Positions 16,857 to 25,750 of a DNA stretch of 64,000 nt are shown piece by piece. Positions within the stretch are counted from its first letter, which is position 1, and every line of letters begins with the position of its first letter. A model generated the notes under the pieces. The model was not told the DNA's origin. It saw nothing but the letters and a program-made list of their open reading frames with translations, and searched no databases. The position numbers were made by a program, and so were the translations under genes. The stretch spans positions 715,969 to 779,968 of the forward strand of contig NZ_JAATIT010000001.1 in the NCBI RefSeq assembly GCF_011926545.1, given 5' to 3'. This DNA comes from Sphingopyxis italica (GTDB taxonomy: Bacteria > Pseudomonadota > Alphaproteobacteria > Sphingomonadales > Sphingomonadaceae).

Positions 16857-17896
16857 TGCGACACCGCCAGTTCCTGGTCCCGAACGAGGTCGAGGGCGAC
16901 ATCGACGATCATATCTTCCTGGCCGCCGACCATCCGCCGCCTGCCGAGCTCGACCAGGATCTGGCGGGTATCGAGACCATATTGTTCGGCCGCCTTTTCG
17001 GCATGGCGCAGGAAACTGGAATAAACGCCTGCATAGCCCAAGCTGAGAGTCTCGCGATCGACGCGCACCGGGCGGTCCTGCAGTGGCCGCACAATATCTT
17101 CCGCGGCGTCCATCAAGCCCATCACGTCGCACCCGTGCTTCCAGCCCTTGCGATCGGCGGCGGCGATGAAAACCTCGAGGGGGGCATTGCCCGCCCCGGC
17201 ACCCATGCCGGCGAGACTGGCGTCGATGCGCACCGCGCCGGCCTGCGCCGCGACGATCGAGTTTGCGACGCCGAGCGAGAGATTGTGATGCGCATGCATC
17301 CCGCGCTGCGTTTCGGGCTTGAGGACCCGATCGTAAGCTTCGAAGCGGGTCCGGACGCCGTCCATGTCGAGGGCTCCGCCGCTGTCGGTTACATAGATGC
17401 AATGGGCGCCATATCCCTCCATGAGCAAGGCTTGCTGCGCGAGCGCTTCGGGATCGATCATATGGCTCATCATCAGGAAGCCAGAGACGTCCATGCCGAG
17501 GTCCCGCGCAATCCCGATATGCTGCTTTGCAACGTCGGCTTCGGTGCAATGGGTAGCGACGCGCACCGAGCGGACGCCGAGACTGTGCGCGCGCCTCAGT
17601 TCCTCGACCGTTCCGATGCCCGGAACCAGAAGCGTCGTCAGCACCGCATGTTCGATGACATCAGCCGCTGCCTCGATCCACTCCCAATCGGTGTGGGCCC
17701 CAAACCCGTAATTAAAGGATGTCCCGTTGAGGCCGTCGCCATGCGAGACTTCGATGGCATCGACCCCGGCTGCGTCGAGCGCCTTTGCAATGGCTCGCAC
17801 GCTGTCGGTGCCATACATGTGAAGGATGGCATGCATCCCGTCGCGGAGCGTTACATCCTGGATGTAAAGCGACTGGCTGGATGGATCGAAGGTCAT
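16853..17896 (-). CDS. dmpG: 4-Hydroxy-2-oxovalerate aldolase
   Basis: A 347-residue DmpG/BphI aldolase cleaving 4-hydroxy-2-oxovalerate to pyruvate and acetaldehyde. The catalytic Arg18-Asp19 and His22 lie in TLRDGMHA and the Mn-binding His201 and His203 in MHAHHN, and the C-terminal communication domain is full length. In this family it forms a channelling complex with the acylating acetaldehyde dehydrogenase, whose gene is directly upstream with an ATGA overlap. Confidence 0.95.
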   Translation of the reverse strand: MTFDPSSQSLYIQDVTLRDGMHAILHMYGTDSVRAIAKALDAAGVDAIEVSHGDGLNGTSFNYGFGAHTDWEWIEAAADVIEHAVLTTLLVPGIGTVEELRRAHSLGVRSVRVATHCTEADVAKQHIGIARDLGMDVSGFLMMSHMIDPEALAQQALLMEGYGAHCIYVTDSGGALDMDGVRTRFEAYDRVLKPETQRGMHAHHNLSLGVANSIVAAQAGAVRIDASLAGMGAGAGNAPLEVFIAAADRKGWKHGCDVMGLMDAAEDIVRPLQDRPVRVDRETLSLGYAGVYSSFLRHAEKAAEQYGLDTRQILVELGRRRMVGGQEDMIVDVALDLVRDQELAVSQ

Positions 17897-18828
17897 GCTG
17901 CGATTCTCCCCGTCTGACGCACGAGGACTTCGGCGGCAGCCTTTGCCGCAGCGGTCATGATATCGAGGTTGCCGGCATATTTTGGCAAATAGTCGCCGGC
18001 GCCTTCGACCTCGAGGAAGACGCTGGTCTTCATTCCTTCGAATTCGCCATAGCCCGGGATCTTTAGCGGCCGGTTCGATCCGAACCGTTCGAACTGAATG
18101 TCCTGCTTCAATCGATACCCTGGCACATAACGCTGGACCTCGGCGACCATCGCCTTGACGGCATCGCAGACCAAGCTCTCGTCAACCAAGTCGGTCAGGG
18201 TGAAGATCGTGTCGCGCATGATCATCGGCGGGTCGGCCGGATTGAGAATGATGATCGCGCGGCCTTTGGCCGCTCCCCCAACAACCTCGATGCCCTTGGC
18301 CGTGGTGCGCGTGAACTCGTCGATATTGGCCCTTGTACCGGGTCCGGCCGACCGGGACGAAACCGACGCGACGATTTCCGCATAATGGACCGGCGTGACG
18401 CTCGACACCGCAGCGACAATCGGGATCGTCGCCTGTCCGCCGCACGTGACCATATTGATATTGCGAGCGCCCGAGGAGACCGCTGCGTTGACCGGCGGTA
18501 CCACGAAAGGGCCGAGCGCGGCGGGCGTCAGATCGACGACAAGCTTTCCATCCGCTGCGAGGGCCTTGGCATGTTCGACATGCGCATAGGCTGAGGTCGC
18601 GTCGAAAACGAGCTCGATGTCAGGGTAATTCGTAAGCGCGCGCAGTCCATCGATACCTTCGTGGGTCGTGGTTACGCCGCGCGCGCGCGCCATCGCAAGG
18701 CCTTCGGAGGCGGGATCTATTCCTACCACAACGGCAAGTTCGAGTTCGCTCGAGCCCCGCAATATCTTGACCATGAGATCGGTGCCGATGTTGCCCGATC
18801 CGATGATCGCGCATTTCGTCTTCGCCAT
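17893..18828 (-). CDS. dmpF: Acetaldehyde dehydrogenase (acetylating)
   Basis: A 311-residue DmpF/BphJ enzyme turning acetaldehyde, NAD+ and CoA into acetyl-CoA. The NAD-binding [11 protein letters not shown] is at the N-terminus and the nucleophile is Cys129 in [12 protein letters not shown]. It overlaps the aldolase gene as expected for the channelling pair, and follows the hydratase gene by 27 nt. Length and motifs are entirely standard for the meta pathway. Confidence 0.95.
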   Translation of the reverse strand: MAKTKCAIIGSGNIGTDLMVKILRGSSELELAVVVGIDPASEGLAMARARGVTTTHEGIDGLRALTNYPDIELVFDATSAYAHVEHAKALAADGKLVVDLTPAALGPFVVPPVNAAVSSGARNINMVTCGGQATIPIVAAVSSVTPVHYAEIVASVSSRSAGPGTRANIDEFTRTTAKGIEVVGGAAKGRAIIILNPADPPMIMRDTIFTLTDLVDESLVCDAVKAMVAEVQRYVPGYRLKQDIQFERFGSNRPLKIPGYGEFEGMKTSVFLEVEGAGDYLPKYAGNLDIMTAAAKAAAEVLVRQTGRIAA

Positions 18829-18855
18829 CTCTTTATCCCTTTCCGGTTGATCGCC

Positions 18856-19665
18856 TCAGCTTGCAAACGCCGCTTTGACGGTCCCGACTCCATTGATTCT
18901 GGCCTCGACGACGTCGCCGGCCGCGACGGTTGCCATGGGTCCGAGAGCGCCCGACAGAAGAACATCTCCGGCAAGAAGCGGACGGCCTTCGCGTGCCATG
19001 ACGCGCGCCAGCCACAAGGAGGCACTGATCGGGCTGCCAAGACAGGCGACGCCCGCGCCGACAGAAACAGGCTCGCCGCGGCATTCCATCACCATCCCGC
19101 ACGCGCGTAGGTCGAGCCCGTCGAGCTTGCGCGGAACGGCGCCAAGCACGAACAGACCGCTCGAAGCATTATCGGCGATGGTGTCCAAGATCCGGATGTC
19201 CCAATTGGCGATGCGGCTGTCCACGACCTCGATCGCGGGCACGACATATTCGACCGCCCGGATCAGTTCGGCGATCGTAAGGTCGGGCTGAAGGAGGTCG
19301 CGCCCGACCACGATCGCGATTTCCGCTTCGACCTTTGGCTGGATGACCCGCCCGAGCCCGATCGGCTCGCCCTCGGGCACATCCATATCAGCGAAGAGCA
19401 TGCCATAGTCGGGCTGGTCCACGCCGAGCTGCTTCTGGACCGCCCGCGAGGTAAGCCCGATCTTGCGTCCGACGAGACGGCGCCCCGAGGAGAGTGCGTG
19501 GCGGGTGTTCAATTCCTGCACCGCATAGGCCGCCGCGACGCCACCGCCGCTGAGGCTTTCGCGAAGCGGGGGGATCGGCGAGCGCTTTTCGGCCGCCGTT
19601 CGCAGGGCGATCGCTGCTTCTTCAATGATGTCAGGGTCAAGTGTATTTTGTTCGGACATGATCAT
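18856..19665 (-). CDS. dmpE: 2-Oxopent-4-enoate hydratase
   Basis: A 269-residue hydratase of the DmpE/XylJ/BphH type adding water to 2-hydroxypenta-2,4-dienoate. It carries [31 protein letters not shown] and DTIADNASSGLFVLG. The ATG at 19665 overlaps the dehydrogenase stop (ATGA); an in-frame ATG at 19659 (MSEQ) is the alternative. It feeds the DmpG/DmpF pair downstream. It is one of three fumarylacetoacetase-fold enzymes in the window, with the HpaH-like and 4-oxalocrotonate decarboxylase proteins. Confidence 0.92.
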   Translation of the reverse strand: MIMSEQNTLDPDIIEEAAIALRTAAEKRSPIPPLRESLSGGGVAAAYAVQELNTRHALSSGRRLVGRKIGLTSRAVQKQLGVDQPDYGMLFADMDVPEGEPIGLGRVIQPKVEAEIAIVVGRDLLQPDLTIAELIRAVEYVVPAIEVVDSRIANWDIRILDTIADNASSGLFVLGAVPRKLDGLDLRACGMVMECRGEPVSVGAGVACLGSPISASLWLARVMAREGRPLLAGDVLLSGALGPMATVAAGDVVEARINGVGTVKAAFAS

Positions 19666-21173
19666 ATCTTCACGCAGATGTTTTCGAGCTCGGTGTAGAA
19701 TTCGAGGCTGTGCGCTCCGCCCTCGCGGCCTATTCCCGATTGCCCCGAACCGCCGAATGCCGTGCGCAGGTCGCGCAGGAACCAGCAGTTCACCCAGCAC
19801 ACGCCGACGGACATTGCCGCCGCGACGCGATGAGCTCGAGAGAGATTTTCTGTCCAGACGGTAGCGCACAGGCCATAATCCGTGTCGTTCGCCCAACTTA
19901 TCGCGTCGTCTTCGGTGTCGAAGGGAATGATCCCGCAGCAAGGACCGAAAATCTCCTCCCGCATGACGGTCGAATCATGAGCGAGGCCGGTCCAGATTGT
20001 GGGTTCGACCCAGAACCCGCCCGCCGCCGCGGCATCGACGTTGGGTACCCCGCCGCCCGTAACGGCGATTGCCCCTTCGGCGATCGCCCGCTCATAATAT
20101 CCGAGCACTTTCTGCCGATGTTCTTCGCTGATCATCGGCCCGAGGTAATGCGGATCACCCTTGTCCCCGGGTTTCAGTGCGCGAGCGGCAGCGGCAAGCT
20201 TGGCTACGAAAGGTTCGAAGACGGATTGCTCGACGTAGACACGCTCGGTCCCCAGGCACACTTGCCCGCTATTCAGAAAGGCGGCGCGCGAAATGCCTTC
20301 GGCTGCTTTCTCAAGATCGGCATCGGCGAAGACGATCGCTGGATTTTTGCCGCCGAGTTCGAAGCTGATGTCGCGAACGCCGACGGCAGCCTGCTTCATG
20401 ATGGCTTGCCCGGTGCCGGTTTCGCCTGTGAAGGTGATGGCATCGACGTCCGGATGGGCGGTGAGGAACTCGCCTGCTGCGCCGGGGCCGAAGCCGTGGA
20501 CGACGTTGTAGACCCCCGTGGGCATTCCGACCGCGTCCATCACTTCGCCGAGAAGGGCTGCCGTCCGCGGCGTCTCTTCGGACGGCTTGACGATCACGGT
20601 GTTCCCGCAGGCCAGCGCCGGGCCGACTTTCCAGGTCATCAGCAAGAGCGGGAAATTCCACGGGCAGACGACCGCGATGACACCCTTCGGTTTACGCACA
20701 GCGTAATTGATCGCACCGCTCCCGTCAGGCGTCGGGGTACCGAACGATTCTGTCGGGAGGGTCGTGACGATGTCGGCGAACATCCGGAAGTTCGACGCGC
20801 CGCGCGGAACATCGATGTGCGCCGCGACCGCTCTCGGCTTGCCCGTATCGGCCACTTCTGCATCGAGAAAGTCTTCCGAGCGCCGTTCGATCTCATCCGC
20901 AACAGCAGCGATGAGCCGAATGCGCTCGGCTGTTGTCATTTTGCCCCAAGGTCCTGTGAGCGCACGCTTGGCCGCCGCTACAGCGCGATCCACATCCTCA
21001 CGGGTCGCCTCATGAACGCGCCCCGTCTCCCGACCGGTGGCGGGGTCGATGTTGGGGAACGTCGCCCCCGAGCCGCCCTTTACGAACCGTCCGTCGATAA
21101 AGTTCAAGATATCCGCAGCGACAGGTCGGTTTCTCTCTTCCGGTTCGACCGCAAGCTGTTGAACCTGTACCAT
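19662..21173 (-). CDS. dmpC: 2-Hydroxymuconic semialdehyde dehydrogenase
   Basis: A 503-residue aldehyde dehydrogenase of the XylG/DmpC type oxidising 2-hydroxymuconate semialdehyde to 2-hydroxymuconate in the oxalocrotonate branch. Cys306 lies in NSGQVCLGTERVYV, Glu272 in FELGGKNP and Asn173 in CPWNFPLLL. The GTERVYVE segment and the operon order (between GlcG-like protein and hydratase) support the assignment over other aldehyde dehydrogenases here. About 15 N-terminal residues before the conserved region are extra compared with DmpC. Confidence 0.93.
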   Translation of the reverse strand: MVQVQQLAVEPEERNRPVAADILNFIDGRFVKGGSGATFPNIDPATGRETGRVHEATREDVDRAVAAAKRALTGPWGKMTTAERIRLIAAVADEIERRSEDFLDAEVADTGKPRAVAAHIDVPRGASNFRMFADIVTTLPTESFGTPTPDGSGAINYAVRKPKGVIAVVCPWNFPLLLMTWKVGPALACGNTVIVKPSEETPRTAALLGEVMDAVGMPTGVYNVVHGFGPGAAGEFLTAHPDVDAITFTGETGTGQAIMKQAAVGVRDISFELGGKNPAIVFADADLEKAAEGISRAAFLNSGQVCLGTERVYVEQSVFEPFVAKLAAAARALKPGDKGDPHYLGPMISEEHRQKVLGYYERAIAEGAIAVTGGGVPNVDAAAAGGFWVEPTIWTGLAHDSTVMREEIFGPCCGIIPFDTEDDAISWANDTDYGLCATVWTENLSRAHRVAAAMSVGVCWVNCWFLRDLRTAFGGSGQSGIGREGGAHSLEFYTELENICVKI

Positions 21174-21599
21174 TCAGAACTCCTTCGCACCAATCGAGGC
21201 GGCGGCTGCCCGGGCGCAGGCGATGTCGAACTCCTCGGAGCCGCCCGAGACTCCAATTCCCCCGATGCAATTCCCATCGACTATGATCGGGACACCGCCG
21301 CCGAACATCACGACCCGCGGCTGATGCGCGATGCCGTTGCATAAGGCTTCGGAGCCCGAGACCAGTTCGTAGACCGCTGCCGTCGGCACTTTGAAACTTG
21401 CGGCCGTGAAGGCTTTGTCCTGAGCGATCTTTTCGGAGTGAAAGGGAGCCGCGCCGCCTTTCAGGAACGCGACCAGTTCCCCCGACGCGCCCACGACCGC
21501 AGCGACCACGGGCGTTCCGCCGGCGGTGCCATGCCCTACGGCAGCGGCGACCGCCTCCAAGGCGGACCCGTGTGCAATCGTGTGGTAGTTTTCGACCAT
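21174..21599 (-). CDS. GlcG/HbpS-family (DUF336) protein
   Basis: A 141-residue GlcG/HbpS-like protein. The family signature is seen in GGTPVVAAVVGASGELVAFLK, KAFTAASFK and the C-terminal GGGVPIIVDGNCIGGIGVSGG. Members are often found in aromatic meta-cleavage operons, where their job is not settled; haem or cofactor binding and protection of the dioxygenase are suggested. Here it sits directly between catechol 2,3-dioxygenase and the semialdehyde dehydrogenase. Confidence 0.85.
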   Translation of the reverse strand: MVENYHTIAHGSALEAVAAAVGHGTAGGTPVVAAVVGASGELVAFLKGGAAPFHSEKIAQDKAFTAASFKVPTAAVYELVSGSEALCNGIAHQPRVVMFGGGVPIIVDGNCIGGIGVSGGSEEFDIACARAAAASIGAKEF

Positions 21600-21608
21600 C
21601 GCAGGAAG

Positions 21609-22532
21609 TCAGGTATTGACGGTCATGAAGCGGTCGTTGAGCGCCTTTTCATAATAGAAAATCGCCTTGCCCGCCTGTTCGACGCCCCACGACCGGCGAG
21701 GATTATCGGGGTAATAATCATAACCGCCGGCAAAGGTCTCGTTCCGATTTCCCGAAGGGTCGAAGAAATATATGGTCTGACCACGCGTGATACCGTGGCG
21801 CGTCGGGCCGATATCGAGTGAGATATCATAGCGACTGATGATATCGGCAGCATTTCCGACGTCGTTCCAGGATTCCAGGCGGAACGATGTATGGTGGATT
21901 TTCGCATCCTCGGGGCCTGCAAGGAACGCGATATCGTGAGCCTTATTGCTACAGCTCAGGAAGATGCCGAGCCGAGTGCCGCTCGCTTCGTCGACGAGTT
22001 CCTCGGTAACGGAAAAATCGAGCGCTTCGACGAAGATTCGCGCCGATCCCGCGACATCGATGCCGTTGAGCGCCGAGTGATCATATCGCATAGCGCGCAT
22101 GCCGCGCGGCTCACTGTGCCAGACGTCCGGGTTCTTTGTGGGAGGACCGTCTGCCGATAATTCCATGTCGGCGTAAAGGTCGAAGATATGCCCGGTAGGA
22201 ACCGCGAAGCGCAGCTTGCGTCCGACGCCCTCTTCCTCGCCCGCGGTGATCCATTCGACGTCGACGCCGGTGGCTTGCAAACGGTCTGCGAATATTTCGA
22301 GGTCGCTGTCGCGGCAAACCTTGAAGCCGATCCGATCAAGACCGGGCATATCCGCCTCGCGCAGGATGACGCTGTGTCGATCGAATTCGTCGAACCCGCG
22401 GAAAAATGCCCGGTCACCCGAACGACCGACGAGTTCCAGCCCGATCCGGTCGCGATAATGGGGGATGGCCTCCTCGAGATCGAGGACGCGCATCTGGACA
22501 AAGCCTGGTCGCATCACGCCTGTAATTGCCAT
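21609..22532 (-). CDS. dmpB: Catechol 2,3-dioxygenase (type I extradiol)
   Basis: A 307-residue two-domain extradiol dioxygenase of exactly the XylE/DmpB length. Iron ligands are His152 (RYDHSALNG), His213 or His214 (KIHHTSF) and Glu265 (GNRNETFAGGY). It opens catechols between C2 and C3 to 2-hydroxymuconate semialdehyde, which is then taken by the dehydrogenase or hydrolase in the same operon. The ATG at 22532 has GGAG seven nt upstream; a GTG precedes it. The hydrolase gene ends 19 nt upstream. Confidence 0.95.
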   Translation of the reverse strand: MAITGVMRPGFVQMRVLDLEEAIPHYRDRIGLELVGRSGDRAFFRGFDEFDRHSVILREADMPGLDRIGFKVCRDSDLEIFADRLQATGVDVEWITAGEEEGVGRKLRFAVPTGHIFDLYADMELSADGPPTKNPDVWHSEPRGMRAMRYDHSALNGIDVAGSARIFVEALDFSVTEELVDEASGTRLGIFLSCSNKAHDIAFLAGPEDAKIHHTSFRLESWNDVGNAADIISRYDISLDIGPTRHGITRGQTIYFFDPSGNRNETFAGGYDYYPDNPRRSWGVEQAGKAIFYYEKALNDRFMTVNT

Positions 22533-22551
22533 CACCGCTCTCCCGGGAAAT

Positions 22552-23400
22552 TTAAAATTTTAGGCCGTGACTGAAAAATTCGATCACGGCGCGATTGAAA
22601 CTGGCCATCCGCTCGATCTGTACCCAATGGCCACACTCTCCAAAGAAGCGGACGTCTGAGTGTGTGATCAGGTTTCCGAGGCGCAGCGACACCTCTTGCG
22701 GAATGACTTGGTCGGCCTTGCCGTGCAGGACGAGCACTTCATGGGGAAGCGCGGCGATATCTTCCTCGCGGCTCGACAGCATAGCAATATTGGCCTGCCG
22801 GTCGGAACCGCCGAACGTCGCATGATAGGGCTCATGCGCTCCTGGGCGGATGCTCGCGTGATAACGGGAGTCGATCAGATCGTCGGTCAGCCGGCTCTGG
22901 TCCCATGCGAGCATCTTCAGCGACTCATGCATCATTTCGCGGGATGGCTCATAACCCCAGACGAAATCGAGCGCCGGCGTGAGCGGGAATTCAAGTCCAG
23001 CCGCTCCCATCAAAACGGCACGATCGACCCTGTCGGGATGGGCGATCATGAAGGCGAGCGTCACGCCGCCGCCGAAGGAATTTCCGACCATCGAGACCTG
23101 GTCGATTTCCAGGTCGTCGAGAAGACGGACCAGTTGATTGGTCCAGATGGCCTTGTCGGTGATCCGACCCACCGAGTCGCTGTAGCCGAAGCCAATCATG
23201 TCGGGAGCAATGACCCGGAATTCCTTAGCAATCTCGGGCATATTAAGCCGCCAGTTCGCCCATGCCGTGACCCCGGGGCCCGAACCGTGGACGAGGAGGA
23301 CCGGCCTGCCCTCGCCGGTGTCATGATAGTTGGTTTTGATCCCGTCAGCGACGAATGTCTTGCCGATTTCGGGCCGGACCATGTCGGGCGCCGAACTCAT
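22552..23400 (-). CDS. dmpD: 2-Hydroxymuconic semialdehyde hydrolase
   Basis: A 282-residue DmpD/XylF-type alpha/beta hydrolase. Catalytic Ser108 (VGNSFGGG), Asp230 (HGKADQVIP) and His258 (GECGHWVQIE) are in place, with the oxyanion segment HGSGPGVTAWANW. It hydrolyses the ring-fission product (particularly ketone-type products from substituted catechols) and is the first gene of the long minus-strand meta-pathway operon. It is paralogous to the hydrolase at 8244. A weak operator-like site lies upstream at 23511-23523. Confidence 0.93.
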   Translation of the reverse strand: MSSAPDMVRPEIGKTFVADGIKTNYHDTGEGRPVLLVHGSGPGVTAWANWRLNMPEIAKEFRVIAPDMIGFGYSDSVGRITDKAIWTNQLVRLLDDLEIDQVSMVGNSFGGGVTLAFMIAHPDRVDRAVLMGAAGLEFPLTPALDFVWGYEPSREMMHESLKMLAWDQSRLTDDLIDSRYHASIRPGAHEPYHATFGGSDRQANIAMLSSREEDIAALPHEVLVLHGKADQVIPQEVSLRLGNLITHSDVRFFGECGHWVQIERMASFNRAVIEFFSHGLKF

Positions 23401-23510
23401 TGGCCAGCAACCATGTAATCATCATGTCGGGCGACCTGCCCCCAAACGGCTTCAAGCATCACTCAATCTCCGTTCCACGGGCCATCATGTCGCAGCCCTC
23501 TTGGGACAAT

Positions 23511-23523
23511 GGTTTGCACCATG
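23511..23523. promoter_or_regulatory. Degenerate operator-like site upstream of dmpD-like gene
   Basis: The minus strand reads CATGGTGCAAACC, resembling CATTGTGCAATG found at 8.2 and 27.3 kb, in the 170-nt gap upstream of the meta-pathway operon. I see no convincing -35/-10 pair beside it, so confidence is low. Confidence 0.25.
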
Positions 23524-23570
23524 AGAAACGCGTTTGCAACCGGTAAATGAAACCGGCGCCTCTGATGCGG

Positions 23571-24176
23571 TCACTTCAGGCTCTCGGCTCGCACGGCTTC
23601 GAGGACACCGGGCTCCTCTTCCATGCGGGCGCGGTAGCGCGTCAAAGCGGGGAAGCCCGCGAGACCGATCTCCACTCGAGAGGGCCACCCGAGGATGCAA
23701 TAGAGATAGGCGTCGGCCACGGTGAAGGCGTCCCCGAAGCAATAATCCTTGTCGGTCAATTCCAGGTCGAGCGCTTGGAGATGGTGCATGACGTCCCGCT
23801 TTGCCTCAGCGCGGATCTCCGGCCCCGCGGTTTTGGAGAAGAGCGGCACGAAGCTCTTGTGCAGCTCGGAGGCGATGAAGCTCAGGCTGTCCGTCAGCGT
23901 GTAGCGAGCGATTGTTCCGGCCGGCGGGGCGAGCCCCGCGCGCGGTGCCAAGTCGGCAACATAGAGAAGGATCGCTATCGTCTCTGTGAGAAGCTCGCCC
24001 GAATCCAGAAGGAGAGCAGGGATTTTTCCCGAAGGCTTTATCGACCGGAAGTCGGCCCCATGCTCGGTTCTGCGCGTGGGCATGTCGACTTTTTCAATAT
24101 CGAACGCTGCCCCTATCCGGCGCAGCGCGATGTGCGGTGCCAGCGAGCAAAGGCCAGGCGCATAGTAAAGGAGCAT
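23571..24176 (-). CDS. bphK: Glutathione S-transferase, BphK-like
   Basis: A 201-residue beta/BphK-type GST: N-terminal thioredoxin fold MLLYYAPGLCSLAPHIALR with Cys10, KIPALLLDSGELLTETIAI for glutathione contacts, then an all-helical domain. BphK-like enzymes accompany biphenyl and PAH gene sets and may dechlorinate or detoxify ring-fission products. An AAGGA site precedes the ATG. It is the last gene of the unit containing oxygenase pair B and the PdxA-like dehydrogenase. Confidence 0.88.
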   Translation of the reverse strand: MLLYYAPGLCSLAPHIALRRIGAAFDIEKVDMPTRRTEHGADFRSIKPSGKIPALLLDSGELLTETIAILLYVADLAPRAGLAPPAGTIARYTLTDSLSFIASELHKSFVPLFSKTAGPEIRAEAKRDVMHHLQALDLELTDKDYCFGDAFTVADAYLYCILGWPSRVEIGLAGFPALTRYRARMEEEPGVLEAVRAESLK

Positions 24177-24249
24177 CTCATTTCCTTATGGACGACTTGG
24201 AGCACAGCGCGCGAATGGCCGTGCTTCACGCCGGAGTTGGGCCGGCGCG

Positions 24250-25272
24250 TCAGCGATCAACCTCGGAAAAGCCCTTTCCCGCGGTCAGCACCCCACAAGT
24301 CCGCATGGCACTCAGCATCATCGATGGATCGGCTTTGCCCGTTCCCACAATGTCATATGCCGTGCCGTGTGCGACCGACATATGGAGATAGGGCGGCCCC
24401 ATCATGATCACGCAGTTTCCCGAGAATCCCCATGTCTTGACGGCTATGTGGCCTTGGTCGTGAAACATCGCTAGCACGAGATCGTATCGGCCTTCGATAC
24501 ATTGGCGAAAGACGGTATCGGGCGCGGATGGTCCATCGACATTGATGCCGCGCGCGCGCGCGCGCGCGACTCCTGGACCGATGGCACGATCTTCCTCATC
24601 GCCGATGGCATGAGGATTGAGACCCGCGACCACGATCCTGGGGTTGGCGACGCCCCAGCTTCGAAGCGCCGCGTCGATTTGCTGTAGGGCGGTATCGATC
24701 AACTCGGGCGTGATGAGGTCGCAGACCGCCCGAATCGACATATGATCGGTGAGGTGGGCGACACGGAGCGGTCCGGTGAGGAGGAGCAGATAACTCTCGC
24801 CCGGCGTCGGGCTGATCACCATATCCAGCTTTCCCGCCAGTTTAAGCGATCCGGTGCTGATCGGACCCATCACTGTGCCGGCGAAGACCCCGTCGCGCGC
24901 GAGCGCATCGAGTTCGGCTAGCCACTTGGCGGTCGCAATGCCCGATTCGAGCGTATCTTTCGCGAAGGGGAGCGCGCGGTCGTCCAGCGCACCTGTATCC
25001 AGGATATCGATGACTGCCGGGTCGTCGCTGAGCGGCTCGAGCGAACGCATGACACGCAGGCGGGCCGACACTTTAGTCAGGTCAAGCGCTCGTTCGACCG
25101 AGGCCGCCGACCCCACTAATAGGGGAACCGACACCTCATGCACGCGGCCTGACGCCCAGGCGCGAACGGTAACCTCGGGTCCGATGCCTGCCGGCTCGCC
25201 GACCATGGTACCGATGCAGGGCCGGAATCCGGCCTGCTGCGACGCTACGCCGACCTCAAATGCTGTAGACAT
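24250..25272 (-). CDS. PdxA/TphB-family dehydrogenase (probable cis-diol carboxylate dehydrogenase)
   Basis: A 340-residue protein of the PdxA family. It keeps the divalent-metal histidines His177 (LTDHMS), His221 (GLNPHAIG) and His271 (FHDQGH). In terephthalate catabolism TphB, a PdxA homologue, oxidatively decarboxylates a cis-dihydrodiol dicarboxylate. Because this gene overlaps the oxygenase beta subunit by 17 nt, the same role here is more likely than pyridoxal biosynthesis. A second copy with the same arrangement is at 37461. Codons around residues 236-242 contain a perfect (CG)10 run. Confidence 0.8.
   Translation of the reverse strand: MSTAFEVGVASQQAGFRPCIGTMVGEPAGIGPEVTVRAWASGRVHEVSVPLLVGSAASVERALDLTKVSARLRVMRSLEPLSDDPAVIDILDTGALDDRALPFAKDTLESGIATAKWLAELDALARDGVFAGTVMGPISTGSLKLAGKLDMVISPTPGESYLLLLTGPLRVAHLTDHMSIRAVCDLITPELIDTALQQIDAALRSWGVANPRIVVAGLNPHAIGDEEDRAIGPGVARARARGINVDGPSAPDTVFRQCIEGRYDLVLAMFHDQGHIAVKTWGFSGNCVIMMGPPYLHMSVAHGTAYDIVGTGKADPSMMLSAMRTCGVLTAGKGFSEVDR
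24549..24568. repeat. (CG)10 dinucleotide run inside the PdxA-like gene
   Basis: Ten perfect CG repeats encode alternating Ala-Arg in the PdxA-like protein. A gain or loss of one unit would shift the frame. It may simply reflect high GC content. Confidence 0.8.
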
Positions 25273-25750
25273 CGAGCATCGTCTGCGCGAGGTCGTTGAT
25301 GACGACGGTATATTTGCGTTTTATCACAAAGGCGTCGCCCATCGGTTCGAGATCGTAAATGGCCGACCCACTGTAGACGGTCGGCCGATCCTCCAAGACC
25401 GAGGTCACCGACCAATTCGTCCGCGCCCGAATGACGTCGTCCTCATGGTCGACCGCGAGCAGGCAAAAGATATGGGAAGTGCGCGGGGCCGGCGAACTGG
25501 CCGACGACCGGCCCGTCCGAATGCGATAGACGCGGTCCTCGAGCCCTGCCCGGGTCGGATAATAGATCAGCGAAATCTCGCGCCTTGGGTCCTCGGTCAA
25601 TCGGCCGCTGTCATCCCACGCGGGGACCCAATATTCGGCATCGGGATGATATAGATCGATCCAGCTATCCCAATCCTTGGCATCGAGAGCGGCCGCTTCG
25701 CGCCCGAGAAATCGCTGGATCGCGGTCCATTGCGCAACTTCGCTGCTCAT
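25256..25750 (-). CDS. Rieske oxygenase beta subunit, benzoate type (pair B)
   Basis: A 164-residue BenB/XylY-like small subunit: FLGREAAALDAKDWDSWIDLY, AEYWVPAWDD and the conserved EISLIYYPTRAGLEDRVYRIRT segment typical of benzoate-type oxygenases. The ATG at 25750 overlaps the alpha stop (ATGA); a longer open frame upstream is not used. Its stop overlaps the start of the PdxA-like gene, so the three proteins are probably made together. Confidence 0.92.
   Translation of the reverse strand: MSSEVAQWTAIQRFLGREAAALDAKDWDSWIDLYHPDAEYWVPAWDDSGRLTEDPRREISLIYYPTRAGLEDRVYRIRTGRSSASSPAPRTSHIFCLLAVDHEDDVIRARTNWSVTSVLEDRPTVYSGSAIYDLEPMGDAFVIKRKYTVVINDLAQTMLDVYSI

Noticed and set aside
16857-17549. N-terminal extension of the 4-oxalocrotonate decarboxylase
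   Set aside because: It lies over the aldolase gene in another frame; the ATGA overlap at 16856 gives the start.
19710-21344. 544-codon plus-strand frame opposite the semialdehyde dehydrogenase
   Set aside because: Same reason: complete enzyme on the minus strand, no motif in the antisense frame.
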